NCBI GenBank assembly: GCA_965370495.1
Contig: CBDUUV010000008.1
Coordinates: forward strand, 1-39,739
Direction of reading: 5' to 3'
Length of the DNA: 39,739 bases
Origin: Krumholzibacterium sp965370495
GTDB lineage: Bacteria; Krumholzibacteriota; Krumholzibacteriia; Krumholzibacteriales; Krumholzibacteriaceae
The position numbers and the translations under genes were made by a program. Under the pieces are notes generated by a model. That model was given only the letters and a program-made list of their open reading frames with translations, was not told where the DNA came from and searched no databases. This document shows, piece after piece, positions 8,779 through 17,303 of this stretch; the first letter of the stretch is position 1; each line of letters begins with the position of its first letter.

Positions 8779-11700
8779 CTACCTCAAGAGCAACATCTTT
8801 TTGACTTCCCTGTACCCACCTGTTTTAAGCCTGGAGAAGTACACACCGCTGGCTACAGGCTCTCCGCGGTTATTACTGCCATCCCATGTGATATTATGTC
8901 TTCCGCCGGCCACCGGTTCGTTGACCAGGGTCTTGATGATCCCGCCACGCACATCGTATACGATCAGTAATACATTCTGTTTTGTCCCGGACCCGCCAGG
9001 TACTGTAAACGATATCCTCGTACTCGGGTTAAACGGGTTTGGATAGTTCTGGTAGAGTCGTGCGGTCTCAACAGGTATCTCGATCCCATCCGTCTCCACG
9101 GACAACTGCCCGTTGCCGGAAGCTGTCAGCCTGTACTTATAAGTCAGCCCTTCCTCGATGACCAGGTCTACATACCGGATCATACCTGCACCATCGGCCC
9201 TGAGTTCCTTTGCCAGAAGAATATATGCATTATCACCTTCCTGCCTGTACAGGTCCCAGGATGCCACATCACTGGTGACAGACCAGTTCAGGATCACCTT
9301 GCCGCGCTCGAGTTCGTAAACGCATGCAAGGCCCTCCGCATCGGTGTAGCCGAGATAATCGATCCAGCCATTGTTGAAGATGTTTCCGTGGAAACCATTC
9401 CAGGGGGCGTATCCGTAATAATAACCTTCGTCGATATCCCAGATATAAACATTCTGACCCCAGCACGAAGCGACCAGTTCCAGATCGCCGTCCCGGTCCA
9501 CATCGCCAACACACGGAGTTCCCCTTATATAACTGTTGAGTTTTATAGGGAATCCGGGGATATAATTACCACCGATATCCCAGGCGTTGAGTATACCATT
9601 TTGACAACCAAGTACGATGTCCAGACTCCCGTCGTTATTCAGATCCGCAATGAGGGGAGTCGATTCTGTCGTCGATCCGTTCGAATATTCCTGAGGCCAG
9701 TTCGGCAGCGACGCCCCGGTATAGCTAAAGATATACAGATAACCATTCATGCCGGGTATTATGACTTCGAGTTTTCCATCTTCCGTTAGATCGGCAAGCG
9801 CGGGAGAACCGTTGAAAAAGGTGCTGGAATTTACCCACTGGGGCCAGCCTGTCATATTCGTGCCGTCGTGGTTCAAGCCGTATACCCGGGCATACGAATT
9901 CTGAACAACCACTTCGAGGTGTCCATCACCATCGATATCTCCCACCGCGGGGCTGGCGGAAATGTTGGCCCCCGCATCGACGGGTACCGGCCAGCCGGGT
10001 ACCGATAAGCCGTTACTGTTCAGGCAGTAGATAAAGGAACTCGGGGCGCATACAATCAACTCCAGTATACCGTCTTCATCGATATCAGCCAGCGCCGGTG
10101 TGGACACATGCCACCCGTCCCCCGGACTTCCAGCCTGGAAGAACGGTCCGTTCGTTGCCGGGTCACTGTCGCCGTCCCTGAATTCGGTTCCATCCGCATG
10201 CCAGGCATATACGACACCCGCGACATCGTATGCTATGATATCGAGTTCGCCATCCCCGTCAAAATCTCCCAGCACAGGGCTGGCCCAGCACAAATGCCCC
10301 GTTGTCTTCGGAAATCCAGGCAGATTATCCCCGTTATGATTGAACACATGGATCTCATTCGTGTTCCAGGACGCGCCTACGATCTCCAGCCCGGGGTTAC
10401 CGTCCAGTTCACCTAGAGCGAGTGTAGCAACAAAATCGTCCCCCAGGGTATTGAGGATCCCCCATGTGATGGGGTGGTTGTCACCATCCCTGATCTCGAC
10501 TCCGTCACCGCGCCACGCGTGAACATACTTCGAACCGATAACAATATCTACATGCCTGTCGCCATCGATATCCCCGATCTTCGGGCTGCTCGCGGTCTCT
10601 TTGTTCACACTATTGGGCCACCCTACCTGTTGGGGCGGACTTGTCGTCACCGCGGCTTCGATACTTGCATCACTCAAATTGCCGCATGAGTCGACGGCAT
10701 TGACTGTATAGTAATACCAGGAACTCGTCAGCAATCCAGTATCACGAAACAGCGAATGAAAAAGCATATCTGTCGACGCGGCCTGAAAACCGGTACCGGA
10801 TTGAAGGGAACGGTTAACCATGTACCTGTAATCCTCGTTCAAATCCGGCTTATGCCATGTGACATGTATCTCCGTCGCCCCGTAGCTGGCATCAAGGATG
10901 ATATTTATCGGACTGCTCGGTTTTCTAAGCTCCAGCCTGCGTGTATAGACCCTTCCGAAATCATCGGTCAGTTCGAATGTAAAATAGTTGGTGTTCCCGA
11001 CAACCGTCTCATAGAGTACAAACCCTTCCCCATATCCTGTCTCGAGCAACTCCAGGGAACCATAATTGGAAGTACTGTCTGTAACCACAAGCAGGCCGGT
11101 CAGGCTGCGAATCTTTCCTTCAAGACCCATCGCTTCACCGGAACCAAAGTTTTTGACGCCTATCTTCAACAGAAAACTTTCACCATCGGTCACAATACCG
11201 TCACCATCCCCATAAGGCGGCTCATCGGAAACATTATTCACAAAGAGTTCCAACTCCGGCGCGTGGACCTCTACAGCAAAACTCTCAGACCAGAAACCAC
11301 CTGTCGAATCATGGATATCGATCGTGAATTCAACCGATCTTTCATCTTCGACGCCGGGATCGACGGAGAAAATAAAAGCAGCGTGCCCGTACATCGATTC
11401 ATTGACAGCAATATCGGGATAGGTAGTAACGCTGTCCGTTACAACCACATCAGGATCATTGGACCTGAGAATCGCGTATAGCCTGGTCGCTTCGCTCCCA
11501 CCCGAATTCTCCAGTTTCACAACGTACTCGACAGTCTCGCCACTATCGAGAAACTCGTCATCATTCCCGGTTACAGACGCAAGAATCTTGGATTTTATAA
11601 CATGCAGATAAGCATTCGTCTCCTGAACAACAGATATCGTTCCGGCAAACCTGCCGTGGTCAAGGCCTGTCACGGTAACATCTATATATCCATCCGTACG

Positions 11701-13749
11701 GCAGAGAAAATCGGGAAAGACGACCTGCCCAAGGATATCCGTGTAACCGATAATGTAATCGTCGCCATCCTTATACAAACAGACATGGGCCGAATCGAAT
11801 GGAACCCCCTCACTCGTGACTGTAACAGTGATCTCGTTCTGTCCAAAACCAACGGAAGGCAAAAAATCAACGGCAAAAGTGTCCGGTGTTTTCCGGAACA
11901 TACAGAGTTCCGGGTCACCCAGGTAGTTATAGATGTAATGTGTCCAGCGATCAGCGGTCTCTCCCACCGCGCTAGGAGTATAAGGTTCCCTTGACCTGGT
12001 ATATGTCTCGCCGAGATGAACTATGTCCTCTTCAAACAGCAATTGATAGTAGTTGTCAAGATAGGGTCTTGAAGCACTCGGAAAGGCTGAACGGCTGGAA
12101 CCGGTGACCGCAAAAGCCCCACCGTTGGGGTTAAGCAAAAAGTATTCCGCGAGACAGTCTGTATCAAACGCGACGTTCGTGCAATTCATCAGGTACATCG
12201 AGAAGGTAGCATCACCGCTGGTAATACCTGCCGCATCGTAATTGAGGATCGAACCGGTGCCAACAGCCATGTTGTACTTGCCCCCATGTCCGGCATGCAT
12301 GACATGGCTGGTACCGGCATTCATGCTGTCGATGGGTGAAATGCCGTTCAGTGCATATGAACCGGGATACGATAGATAATCCTCATACAACCTTATCGAA
12401 TGGATATCAGGGTCACTCTCAAAGTGGGCCTGATACACACTCTGGAGGATCTCGGCTCCATCCAGGATGATATTGTCACCGGGAGTGTAGTCGGTAGGAA
12501 AGATCACTTCTCCGAGTAGTAAAAACTTGTTCTTCGAAGCTGTTTCCCCTCCCCCCTCGTAATTCATCGATTTCCCGACAAGAATCTCAGCTTCGGAATA
12601 TGTCGAGACCGGCATCCTTCCGACAAAAACTTCAGAATAGAGATCAGTTTCATCGCCGGGATCTGACACGCCGGCGTATGCCTCTCCCCAGATCGAATCA
12701 CCATCGGCATTCCAGCTTCCATCCAGGCATGAATAATAAAGGTCCGTCGGTATGAAATCGCCGGTATAGAAAGTCACATATCCGTACCTTGCAGGAATGA
12801 TATCCGTATCACCACCGAGCAGGACCCACTCGACTCCCCACTTGGCATACGCTTCAACAATGAAGTTCCTGATCGTCTCAGCGGGGTCTGCACCGCTCCG
12901 GTAGTTCTGCGTTATCCACTCAACCGTCTTGACGACTGCCGGAACTCCCTTTTTTGTTTTCCACTCGGCAAGCTGGCTGAAAACAGGTTCCATTTCCTCG
13001 TTTGTGATGATCAGGTACGAGACCTCGCTTCCATCAAGCCCCGGCAGATAACCCGGGCAAAAGCCCCTGTCACCTCCATCAACAACGATCTCGTTGAACA
13101 CATACGACGACGCCTCGGAGGGGTTGGATACGATCACCTCTACCCCTCTTCGGGATCTCTCTCTGAACCCTTTCACATACCGTACCCTCTCTACATGATC
13201 GTTTTCGAGCGCTGGCCTGGTTTCTACCGTGAGTATTATGTTCGTATCGACAGCCAACAGGCCTGTAACCATGTTGTAACGCACAGGATAGACGGCAAAC
13301 GAAGCTATCCTGTACCCCTTGTATGTCTCCGTTCCGAGATGACGGACCCTGAATGAAGGAAAGATCGAATCCTCCCCGATAACTTTGGAATGATCCACAC
13401 TCAATCCCCGCGTTGTACCATCATCGAGAAGGTCCCCTTCGAAAACCGACAGGGAAACCGACTGCCCGAGGATGACGGCACTACCACCTTCCAGGTAATA
13501 TGACGACACTTCCTCCCACTGTGGAAGAAGAAGGCTGACCACTTTGTAAGGGATTGCCGGTAATCCGATGTAATTGGTGGTCCTGTAACCAGCGATCGAC
13601 AGGTAATAATCACCTGACTGCAGTTCTTCGATCTTTATATCGGAATCATCGATATCGACCATATGAGTAATCACGTCGGCCGAAACACCGGTATACATAG
13701 ACAGTATCACAAATACCAGCACAATAGATGTGGATACGATCCGCCCCAT
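8779..13749 (-). CDS. Giant secreted C25 (gingipain-like) peptidase with FG-GAP propeller and C-terminal sorting-type domain
   Basis: 1656 residues. Signal peptide at residues 1-24; propeptide-like region to about 220; C25 peptidase domain about 240-620 with the catalytic pair visible as His488 (HAGHGG) and Cys523 (YLMNCTN); CARDB/Ig-like region about 715-940; a fibronectin-III-like domain about 945-1045; at least eight FG-GAP/VCBS blades about 1050-1430 (GDIDGDRHVDIVIG, GDFDGDGELDIIAY, GDVDRDGDLELVAS and others, the D-x-D-G-D calcium loops); a second Fn3-like domain; and a terminal domain about 1575-1656 with YPNPFNPST and DGSNNRGEPVASGVYF, the FlgD-Ig/T9SS type-A-like ending. It is a secreted or surface cysteine endopeptidase in the FCB style. 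No PorSS component is in the window, so the export route is inference. A GGAGGAC Shine-Dalgarno precedes the ATG. Confidence 0.9.
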   Translation of the reverse strand: MGRIVSTSIVLVFVILSMYTGVSADVITHMVDIDDSDIKIEELQSGDYYLSIAGYRTTNYIGLPAIPYKVVSLLLPQWEEVSSYYLEGGSAVILGQSVSLSVFEGDLLDDGTTRGLSVDHSKVIGEDSIFPSFRVRHLGTETYKGYRIASFAVYPVRYNMVTGLLAVDTNIILTVETRPALENDHVERVRYVKGFRERSRRGVEVIVSNPSEASSYVFNEIVVDGGDRGFCPGYLPGLDGSEVSYLIITNEEMEPVFSQLAEWKTKKGVPAVVKTVEWITQNYRSGADPAETIRNFIVEAYAKWGVEWVLLGGDTDIIPARYGYVTFYTGDFIPTDLYYSCLDGSWNADGDSIWGEAYAGVSDPGDETDLYSEVFVGRMPVSTYSEAEILVGKSMNYEGGGETASKNKFLLLGEVIFPTDYTPGDNIILDGAEILQSVYQAHFESDPDIHSIRLYEDYLSYPGSYALNGISPIDSMNAGTSHVMHAGHGGKYNMAVGTGSILNYDAAGITSGDATFSMYLMNCTNVAFDTDCLAEYFLLNPNGGAFAVTGSSRSAFPSASRPYLDNYYQLLFEEDIVHLGETYTRSREPYTPSAVGETADRWTHYIYNYLGDPELCMFRKTPDTFAVDFLPSVGFGQNEITVTVTSEGVPFDSAHVCLYKDGDDYIIGYTDILGQVVFPDFLCRTDGYIDVTVTGLDHGRFAGTISVVQETNAYLHVIKSKILASVTGNDDEFLDSGETVEYVVKLENSGGSEATRLYAILRSNDPDVVVTDSVTTYPDIAVNESMYGHAAFIFSVDPGVEDERSVEFTIDIHDSTGGFWSESFAVEVHAPELELFVNNVSDEPPYGDGDGIVTDGESFLLKIGVKNFGSGEAMGLEGKIRSLTGLLVVTDSTSNYGSLELLETGYGEGFVLYETVVGNTNYFTFELTDDFGRVYTRRLELRKPSSPINIILDASYGATEIHVTWHKPDLNEDYRYMVNRSLQSGTGFQAASTDMLFHSLFRDTGLLTSSWYYYTVNAVDSCGNLSDASIEAAVTTSPPQQVGWPNSVNKETASSPKIGDIDGDRHVDIVIGSKYVHAWRGDGVEIRDGDNHPITWGILNTLGDDFVATLALGELDGNPGLEIVGASWNTNEIHVFNHNGDNLPGFPKTTGHLCWASPVLGDFDGDGELDIIAYDVAGVVYAWHADGTEFRDGDSDPATNGPFFQAGSPGDGWHVSTPALADIDEDGILELIVCAPSSFIYCLNSNGLSVPGWPVPVDAGANISASPAVGDIDGDGHLEVVVQNSYARVYGLNHDGTNMTGWPQWVNSSTFFNGSPALADLTEDGKLEVIIPGMNGYLYIFSYTGASLPNWPQEYSNGSTTESTPLIADLNNDGSLDIVLGCQNGILNAWDIGGNYIPGFPIKLNSYIRGTPCVGDVDRDGDLELVASCWGQNVYIWDIDEGYYYGYAPWNGFHGNIFNNGWIDYLGYTDAEGLACVYELERGKVILNWSVTSDVASWDLYRQEGDNAYILLAKELRADGAGMIRYVDLVIEEGLTYKYRLTASGNGQLSVETDGIEIPVETARLYQNYPNPFNPSTRISFTVPGGSGTKQNVLLIVYDVRGGIIKTLVNEPVAGGRHNITWDGSNNRGEPVASGVYFSRLKTGGYREVKKMLLLR

Positions 13750-13842
13750 TGTTGTCCTCCTGCAAAAATGTTTGTTCCAAATAATCTCAATTCAGACGTC
13801 AATAATGACAATAGCGGTTTGTCAGCAGCGCACAACTCCTTC

Positions 13843-13857
13843 AGGCTTTTCAAGCCT
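13843..13857. repeat. Small hairpin in the C25 peptidase leader
   Basis: AGGCTT and AAGCCT arms (13843-13848, 13852-13857) around three bases. It lies in the untranslated leader; there is no following U-tract on the minus strand, so it is not a terminator. Confidence 0.5.
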
Positions 13858-13866
13858 CTCGGTAAA

Positions 13867-13899
13867 CGTTGTTGCAAGGAAGAGAGATAAGCAACAACG
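13867..13899. repeat. 9-base inverted repeat at the predicted 5' end of the C25 peptidase transcript
   Basis: CGTTGTTGC (13867-13875) and GCAACAACG (13891-13899) are perfect complements around a 15-base purine-rich spacer. The transcript predicted from the promoter at 13903-13931 would begin in or just at the upper arm, giving a 5'-terminal stem-loop, or this is an operator. Confidence 0.65.
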
Positions 13900-13902
13900 G
13901 TA

Positions 13903-13931
13903 ATTGTACTATATTCATAACCACTTGTCAA
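13903..13931 (-). promoter_or_regulatory. Strong sigma-70-like promoter of the C25 peptidase gene
   Basis: Perfect -35 TTGACA (13926-13931), a 17-base spacer, and -10 TACAAT (13903-13908, 5 of 6) on the minus strand. The start of transcription is expected near 13896, giving an untranslated leader of about 147 bases before the ATG at 13749. Confidence 0.65.
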
Positions 13932-14012
13932 GAACGGTTTTAAATATCGATATAGGCTATGGGGATTCATACCTATTTCCTCGGGATGTATATGTTGAGT
14001 CAACAAGGAGTT

Positions 14013-14041
14013 CACAAATAAAATGAAGTGACCGGTTCACT
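14013..14041 (-). terminator. Probable rho-independent terminator of the metalloprotease lipoprotein gene
   Basis: About 50 bases past the stop codon the minus strand has AGTGA and TCACT arms (14027-14041) around a CCGG-containing loop, followed by the T-rich ATTTTATTTG. The stem is short but position and tail fit. Confidence 0.5.
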
Positions 14042-14088
14042 CTTCCCATCGGCGGCCCGAGTGCTTCCTCCAGGAATCTCATCCTGCT

Positions 14089-15948
14089 TTAGTCTTTAAG
14101 CATCCAATCGGAATCGAAGACACAGGGAAGGCGATATATTACGTTTATCAGGCGCAACTCATCCAGGGTCGGGTCATCCATAGTAGGTGTAGTCATCCCG
14201 ACCATCAGGTGGCCGGGATCGTAGCTGTGCAGAACACCAAGTATATGCCCCAGTTCGTGGGCAAATATCTTATGGCCCTGAATCGCCATAGGTGAAAGGG
14301 TATTGAGAAGGCATATTCTTATTTCTTTATTTTTTGGCGTCCCGTCATCAGGATTCCATTCGACTGTCTTTGTAGTGTGCTTGGAATCAAGGTCGGGAAA
14401 ATAGATTATCCTGCAATCAGCATTTGCTGAATCGGCAACTTCGACTTCGACAAAGAGGTCGAGCCCCGTACCGGTTTCCCAGCTGGCCATTGCGTCCCTT
14501 GCGATCTGCTGAAGGTCGACATCCTCCCAGATCATGGGTGGATTGTAAATGCTGACCGGCCAGTGGTTCCAGCCCTTGTATATAGTCGTCTTGTGTAAAA
14601 TGGAAGTCCCCGTCATATCTTCGAAAAAATCAAGAAAATCAGTGTATCTGCCTTGAGTACAACTTACCATTCCGTATACAGGTACAAACCAGAAAATGTG
14701 GTTTATGTCTGAGCTGAGTTCCGGTTGCTCGTACAACACATCATAGTACGTTCCAAACTCAGGGGAATCGAGTTCATCACGTATCTTTATCATCTGGGCA
14801 TAGCGCGGCAGGTCACGGATGAAGAAATATCCGTCAGCACCCGAGTAAGAGGCAAGCATACCGGCGCTGACCAGGGCTCCTTCAACAGGCTCCCCGGAAC
14901 CCGCATCCATGACATAGCCGGACATGTCATATCCGCGCACCAGAATACCGATACTGTTACCAAGGGGTCCAAGATTTTCGAAGTCATCGACAGCTCTCGC
15001 TGCAGCATATAGATTCGTCCCGGGATAACAATTGATAACAGTCATATTTTCCACTGTACCAGGTGGTCCCGGCTCGGGAGAATCATACTTTATGGATGCC
15101 TCCATCCAGTCCTGCTCAGTAATGATCGGAATTGTAAACGTCTTGACCCTGTAGGCATATACGGTGCCCTCGTTCCCATCGTCACCCGTCGCCGTCCATC
15201 TTAGTCGAAAAGAACCAGCGACATCACCGGTCCATCCTTCCAGGTCGTTTATAGGCGCAGGAAAAATAGTATCGGGTTCGCCTGTCACGTTAACATGCCA
15301 TACCATCGTATCGCCGAACTCCCAGTCCCACACGATGCCGGTCACCTCATAACTACCATTTTCCATGAACTGGTAATCAAAGCCCTGTGATCTGATATAG
15401 CTGACATAGTCTTTTTTTGTCTCTCCATCTATCCTGAATATATACCGCAGGAACTCAGGGAATCCATCATGGATAGAAAGACGGAATTCCACCCGGCTGC
15501 CGAGAAGGCACGAAAAACTCTCCATCTCAGGAATGAAAGCAAGGATCTCAGGCGGTTTGTTTGATTCTTCGATCACTGTGACATACCAGTTCTTCGTGAG
15601 TACTTCCATGCCGTCCTGCACTCTCGCCTGCACATGAAATTTTCCTCCACTGATTCCATTTAACTCCGCGTTTTTATCCGTGCTCAGTATCGAATCAATT
15701 ATCGTGCTATCCCAAATCGAGGACATTACATAGGTAAATGTCAGCTCGTCCCCATCCATATCGGAAGCTTCGATATTGAAACTGATCTTCTCTCCGGGAG
15801 CCTGCATCGTAATCTCTTTTTCCGCGGGGCTGAATGAATCGATGACTGGAGGAATATTCGGCCTGACAGGATCGTTCTGGAAGATACAGGAATTGAAAAA
15901 TAACGCTGAAAACAGGAGAGGAACGGTTATGAAGATCTTACTGCGCAT
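14089..15948 (-). CDS. Lipoprotein zinc metalloprotease (matrixin/zincin type) with Ig-like and carboxypeptidase-regulatory-like domains
   Basis: 619 residues. Signal peptide with lipobox FNSC (lipidated Cys about residue 21). Ig/PKD-like segments fill about residues 30-220 (PPVIDSFSPAE, EASDMDGDELTFTY), a fibronectin-like stretch about 235-340, and a CarboxypepD-regulatory-like fold about 345-400 (SGYVMDAGSGEPVEGALVSA). The C-terminus carries HELGHILGVLH, with zinc ligands His564, His568 and His574 and Glu565, and a candidate Met-turn at Met582 (GHLM): the metzincin pattern. It is probably an outer-membrane or surface-anchored endopeptidase. It is transcribed in the same direction as the C25 peptidase but separated by a terminator and a new promoter. 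The substrate is unknown. Confidence 0.85.
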   Translation of the reverse strand: MRSKIFITVPLLFSALFFNSCIFQNDPVRPNIPPVIDSFSPAEKEITMQAPGEKISFNIEASDMDGDELTFTYVMSSIWDSTIIDSILSTDKNAELNGISGGKFHVQARVQDGMEVLTKNWYVTVIEESNKPPEILAFIPEMESFSCLLGSRVEFRLSIHDGFPEFLRYIFRIDGETKKDYVSYIRSQGFDYQFMENGSYEVTGIVWDWEFGDTMVWHVNVTGEPDTIFPAPINDLEGWTGDVAGSFRLRWTATGDDGNEGTVYAYRVKTFTIPIITEQDWMEASIKYDSPEPGPPGTVENMTVINCYPGTNLYAAARAVDDFENLGPLGNSIGILVRGYDMSGYVMDAGSGEPVEGALVSAGMLASYSGADGYFFIRDLPRYAQMIKIRDELDSPEFGTYYDVLYEQPELSSDINHIFWFVPVYGMVSCTQGRYTDFLDFFEDMTGTSILHKTTIYKGWNHWPVSIYNPPMIWEDVDLQQIARDAMASWETGTGLDLFVEVEVADSANADCRIIYFPDLDSKHTTKTVEWNPDDGTPKNKEIRICLLNTLSPMAIQGHKIFAHELGHILGVLHSYDPGHLMVGMTTPTMDDPTLDELRLINVIYRLPCVFDSDWMLKD

Positions 15949-16075
15949 TTACTCACCCTTGCGTCGGCGGTGAAGCCTCTATTGATTAATAACAGATTTT
16001 ATTGTGGAAAGAAAGCCATTTGTTGAAACCGGAAAGCGCCGGAAATGGAAATCACCTTTTACTGACAACGGACGA

Positions 16076-16408
16076 TTACCCGGCTATGGCCTTCGCTGTC
16101 GCGGAAAGCAGGTGGCTCAGTGAAAGGTCGAGGGCTCTGAAATAACTCTCTTCATCCACCACCCTTATATCACAAGTTGCTGTTTCACCCACTGAAACCA
16201 TAAAAAGATCGCTGTATGGAGATATCCTGATCGATATTTCACCGGTGCCGGTAAACCGTGTTTCGAAAGGGGCAACCTCCACTTCTACGATCGGTGAAAA
16301 GCGGATCAGGTGATCGCACAATGTGTAGTACAGATTCCTTATCCTGATCGGTTTTATTCGTATTCCGTTACGGGCTGCCTTCCTTATCCTGCTATCATAT
16401 GGCTGCAT
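16076..16408 (-). CDS. Small protein downstream of the MinD-like gene, unknown function
   Basis: 110 residues with no signal peptide or membrane segment. The N-terminus is basic (RIRKAARNGIRIKPIRIRN); the middle looks like beta strands (VEVEVAPFETRFTGTGEISIRIS) and the end like a helix (YFRALDLSLSHLLSATAKAI). No family recognised. It overlaps the stop of the MinD-like gene by 14 bases and is almost certainly co-translated with it, so it is probably part of the same small system as the ParA-CBM48 protein. Confidence 0.65.
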   Translation of the reverse strand: MQPYDSRIRKAARNGIRIKPIRIRNLYYTLCDHLIRFSPIVEVEVAPFETRFTGTGEISIRISPYSDLFMVSVGETATCDIRVVDEESYFRALDLSLSHLLSATAKAIAG

Positions 16409-17213
16409 CGACTGTTTTCCCTTTCTTTCGGAATAAAATGGCCTGTATCAGGCTGGCGGCAACCCCTTTGAAAAATGGAGACGCCGGGGGTGTCCTCCTG
16501 GCAAGTCCTGCCAGAAAATCAGGCGGCAGGTCAATATGCCTCGCATACACGCCCCCTGGCTCCGGATTCGTTTCATTCCCACTCTTCATACCGCTTTCGA
16601 CCAGAAAAACCGGTCCATCACCACCGGACCCGTGAAAAGAGGCAAGCAGGTGCGCTACACCGGTTTTCACTTCCACAAACTGAAAGACAACAAGAGCGTT
16701 CTTCTTACCATTTCCGGTCCTGCCTTCTTTTGTAAATCTCTCCGGCCCCCTGCAAAGTTCAGCTGGCATTGTCAAATCTCTGCCCATTGAGGTAGAATCA
16801 AACACATTCAGGATTATCTGTACTCTTCCCGGAACTGAAAACGGCGTGGAAAATGTTTCAAGATCTCCGGGACGTATACAATAGGAATAGCGGAGAAAAT
16901 TATCTACGATGTAGCTTATTCCCCGGACTCCTCCAAGAGTCGGAGACAAATACTCCCGAGGCTCGAGCGCGTAGTAATACCCGGCATTCGGCAGAGAACA
17001 TCCCGTTTCAAGGAGAGTGACCTGGACATGTTCAGATACAAAAGCCGAGGCGATTCCAGCGGCGATATACGCCCTGGCACAGGTACCCCCCAGGACCGCT
17101 ACGTGTATAACTGCTTCCGATACCATACCAGTTGCTTTGTCCCTGTCCGCATGGCCGGAAAAAAAAAGGTGCGAAAAATCCTGAAGATGTCTTGGTGGTT
17201 TTTTATGGGGCAT
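16395..17213 (-). CDS. MinD/ParA-like protein with a degenerate P-loop
   Basis: 272 residues. From residue 35 the sequence VIHVAVLGGTCARAYIAAG and IASAFVSEHVQVTLLETGCS, followed by LPNAGYYYALEP, lines up by eye with the first beta-alpha-beta unit of MinD/ParA ATPases (V-A-V-x-GKGGVGKT ... NLA ... VLLVDADPGLPNLH). The Walker A lysines and the GKT core are replaced (GGTCARAY), and the usual DADP aspartates become ETGC, so ATP hydrolysis is unlikely. The remainder is not conserved to my eye. It lies 90 bases downstream of an intact ParA-CBM48 gene, so it could be a non-catalytic partner of that ATPase. Other Rossmann-like folds remain possible; the fold call is inference. The start at 17213 has only a weak Shine-Dalgarno site. 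Confidence 0.6.
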   Translation of the reverse strand: MPHKKPPRHLQDFSHLFFSGHADRDKATGMVSEAVIHVAVLGGTCARAYIAAGIASAFVSEHVQVTLLETGCSLPNAGYYYALEPREYLSPTLGGVRGISYIVDNFLRYSYCIRPGDLETFSTPFSVPGRVQIILNVFDSTSMGRDLTMPAELCRGPERFTKEGRTGNGKKNALVVFQFVEVKTGVAHLLASFHGSGGDGPVFLVESGMKSGNETNPEPGGVYARHIDLPPDFLAGLARRTPPASPFFKGVAASLIQAILFRKKGKTVDAAI

Positions 17214-17303
17214 ATACCAAACTCAATTCACAGGTAAAGACCCGCTATCCAGCGAACCGGTCGCAGGCTTTAACGGATTGAAGCTGAATATTGAGAATCT
17301 GCC

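Larger units (their letters stand above)
13750..14088 (-). other. 339-base intergenic region: structured leader, promoter and palindrome before the C25 peptidase gene
   Basis: No gene is supported here. From high to low coordinate it holds the terminator of the metalloprotease gene (14013-14041), an odd 13-base palindrome (13993-14005), a strong promoter (13903-13931), a 9-base inverted repeat at the start of the predicted transcript (13867-13899), a second small hairpin (13843-13857), and the ribosome-binding site. A 102-codon open frame reading through it has no Shine-Dalgarno site and no protein-like character. Confidence 0.6.

Noticed and set aside
13707..14015. 102-codon minus-strand frame overlapping the C25 peptidase start
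   Set aside because: It runs through the promoter, the inverted repeat and the leader of the peptidase gene and starts with GTG without a Shine-Dalgarno site.
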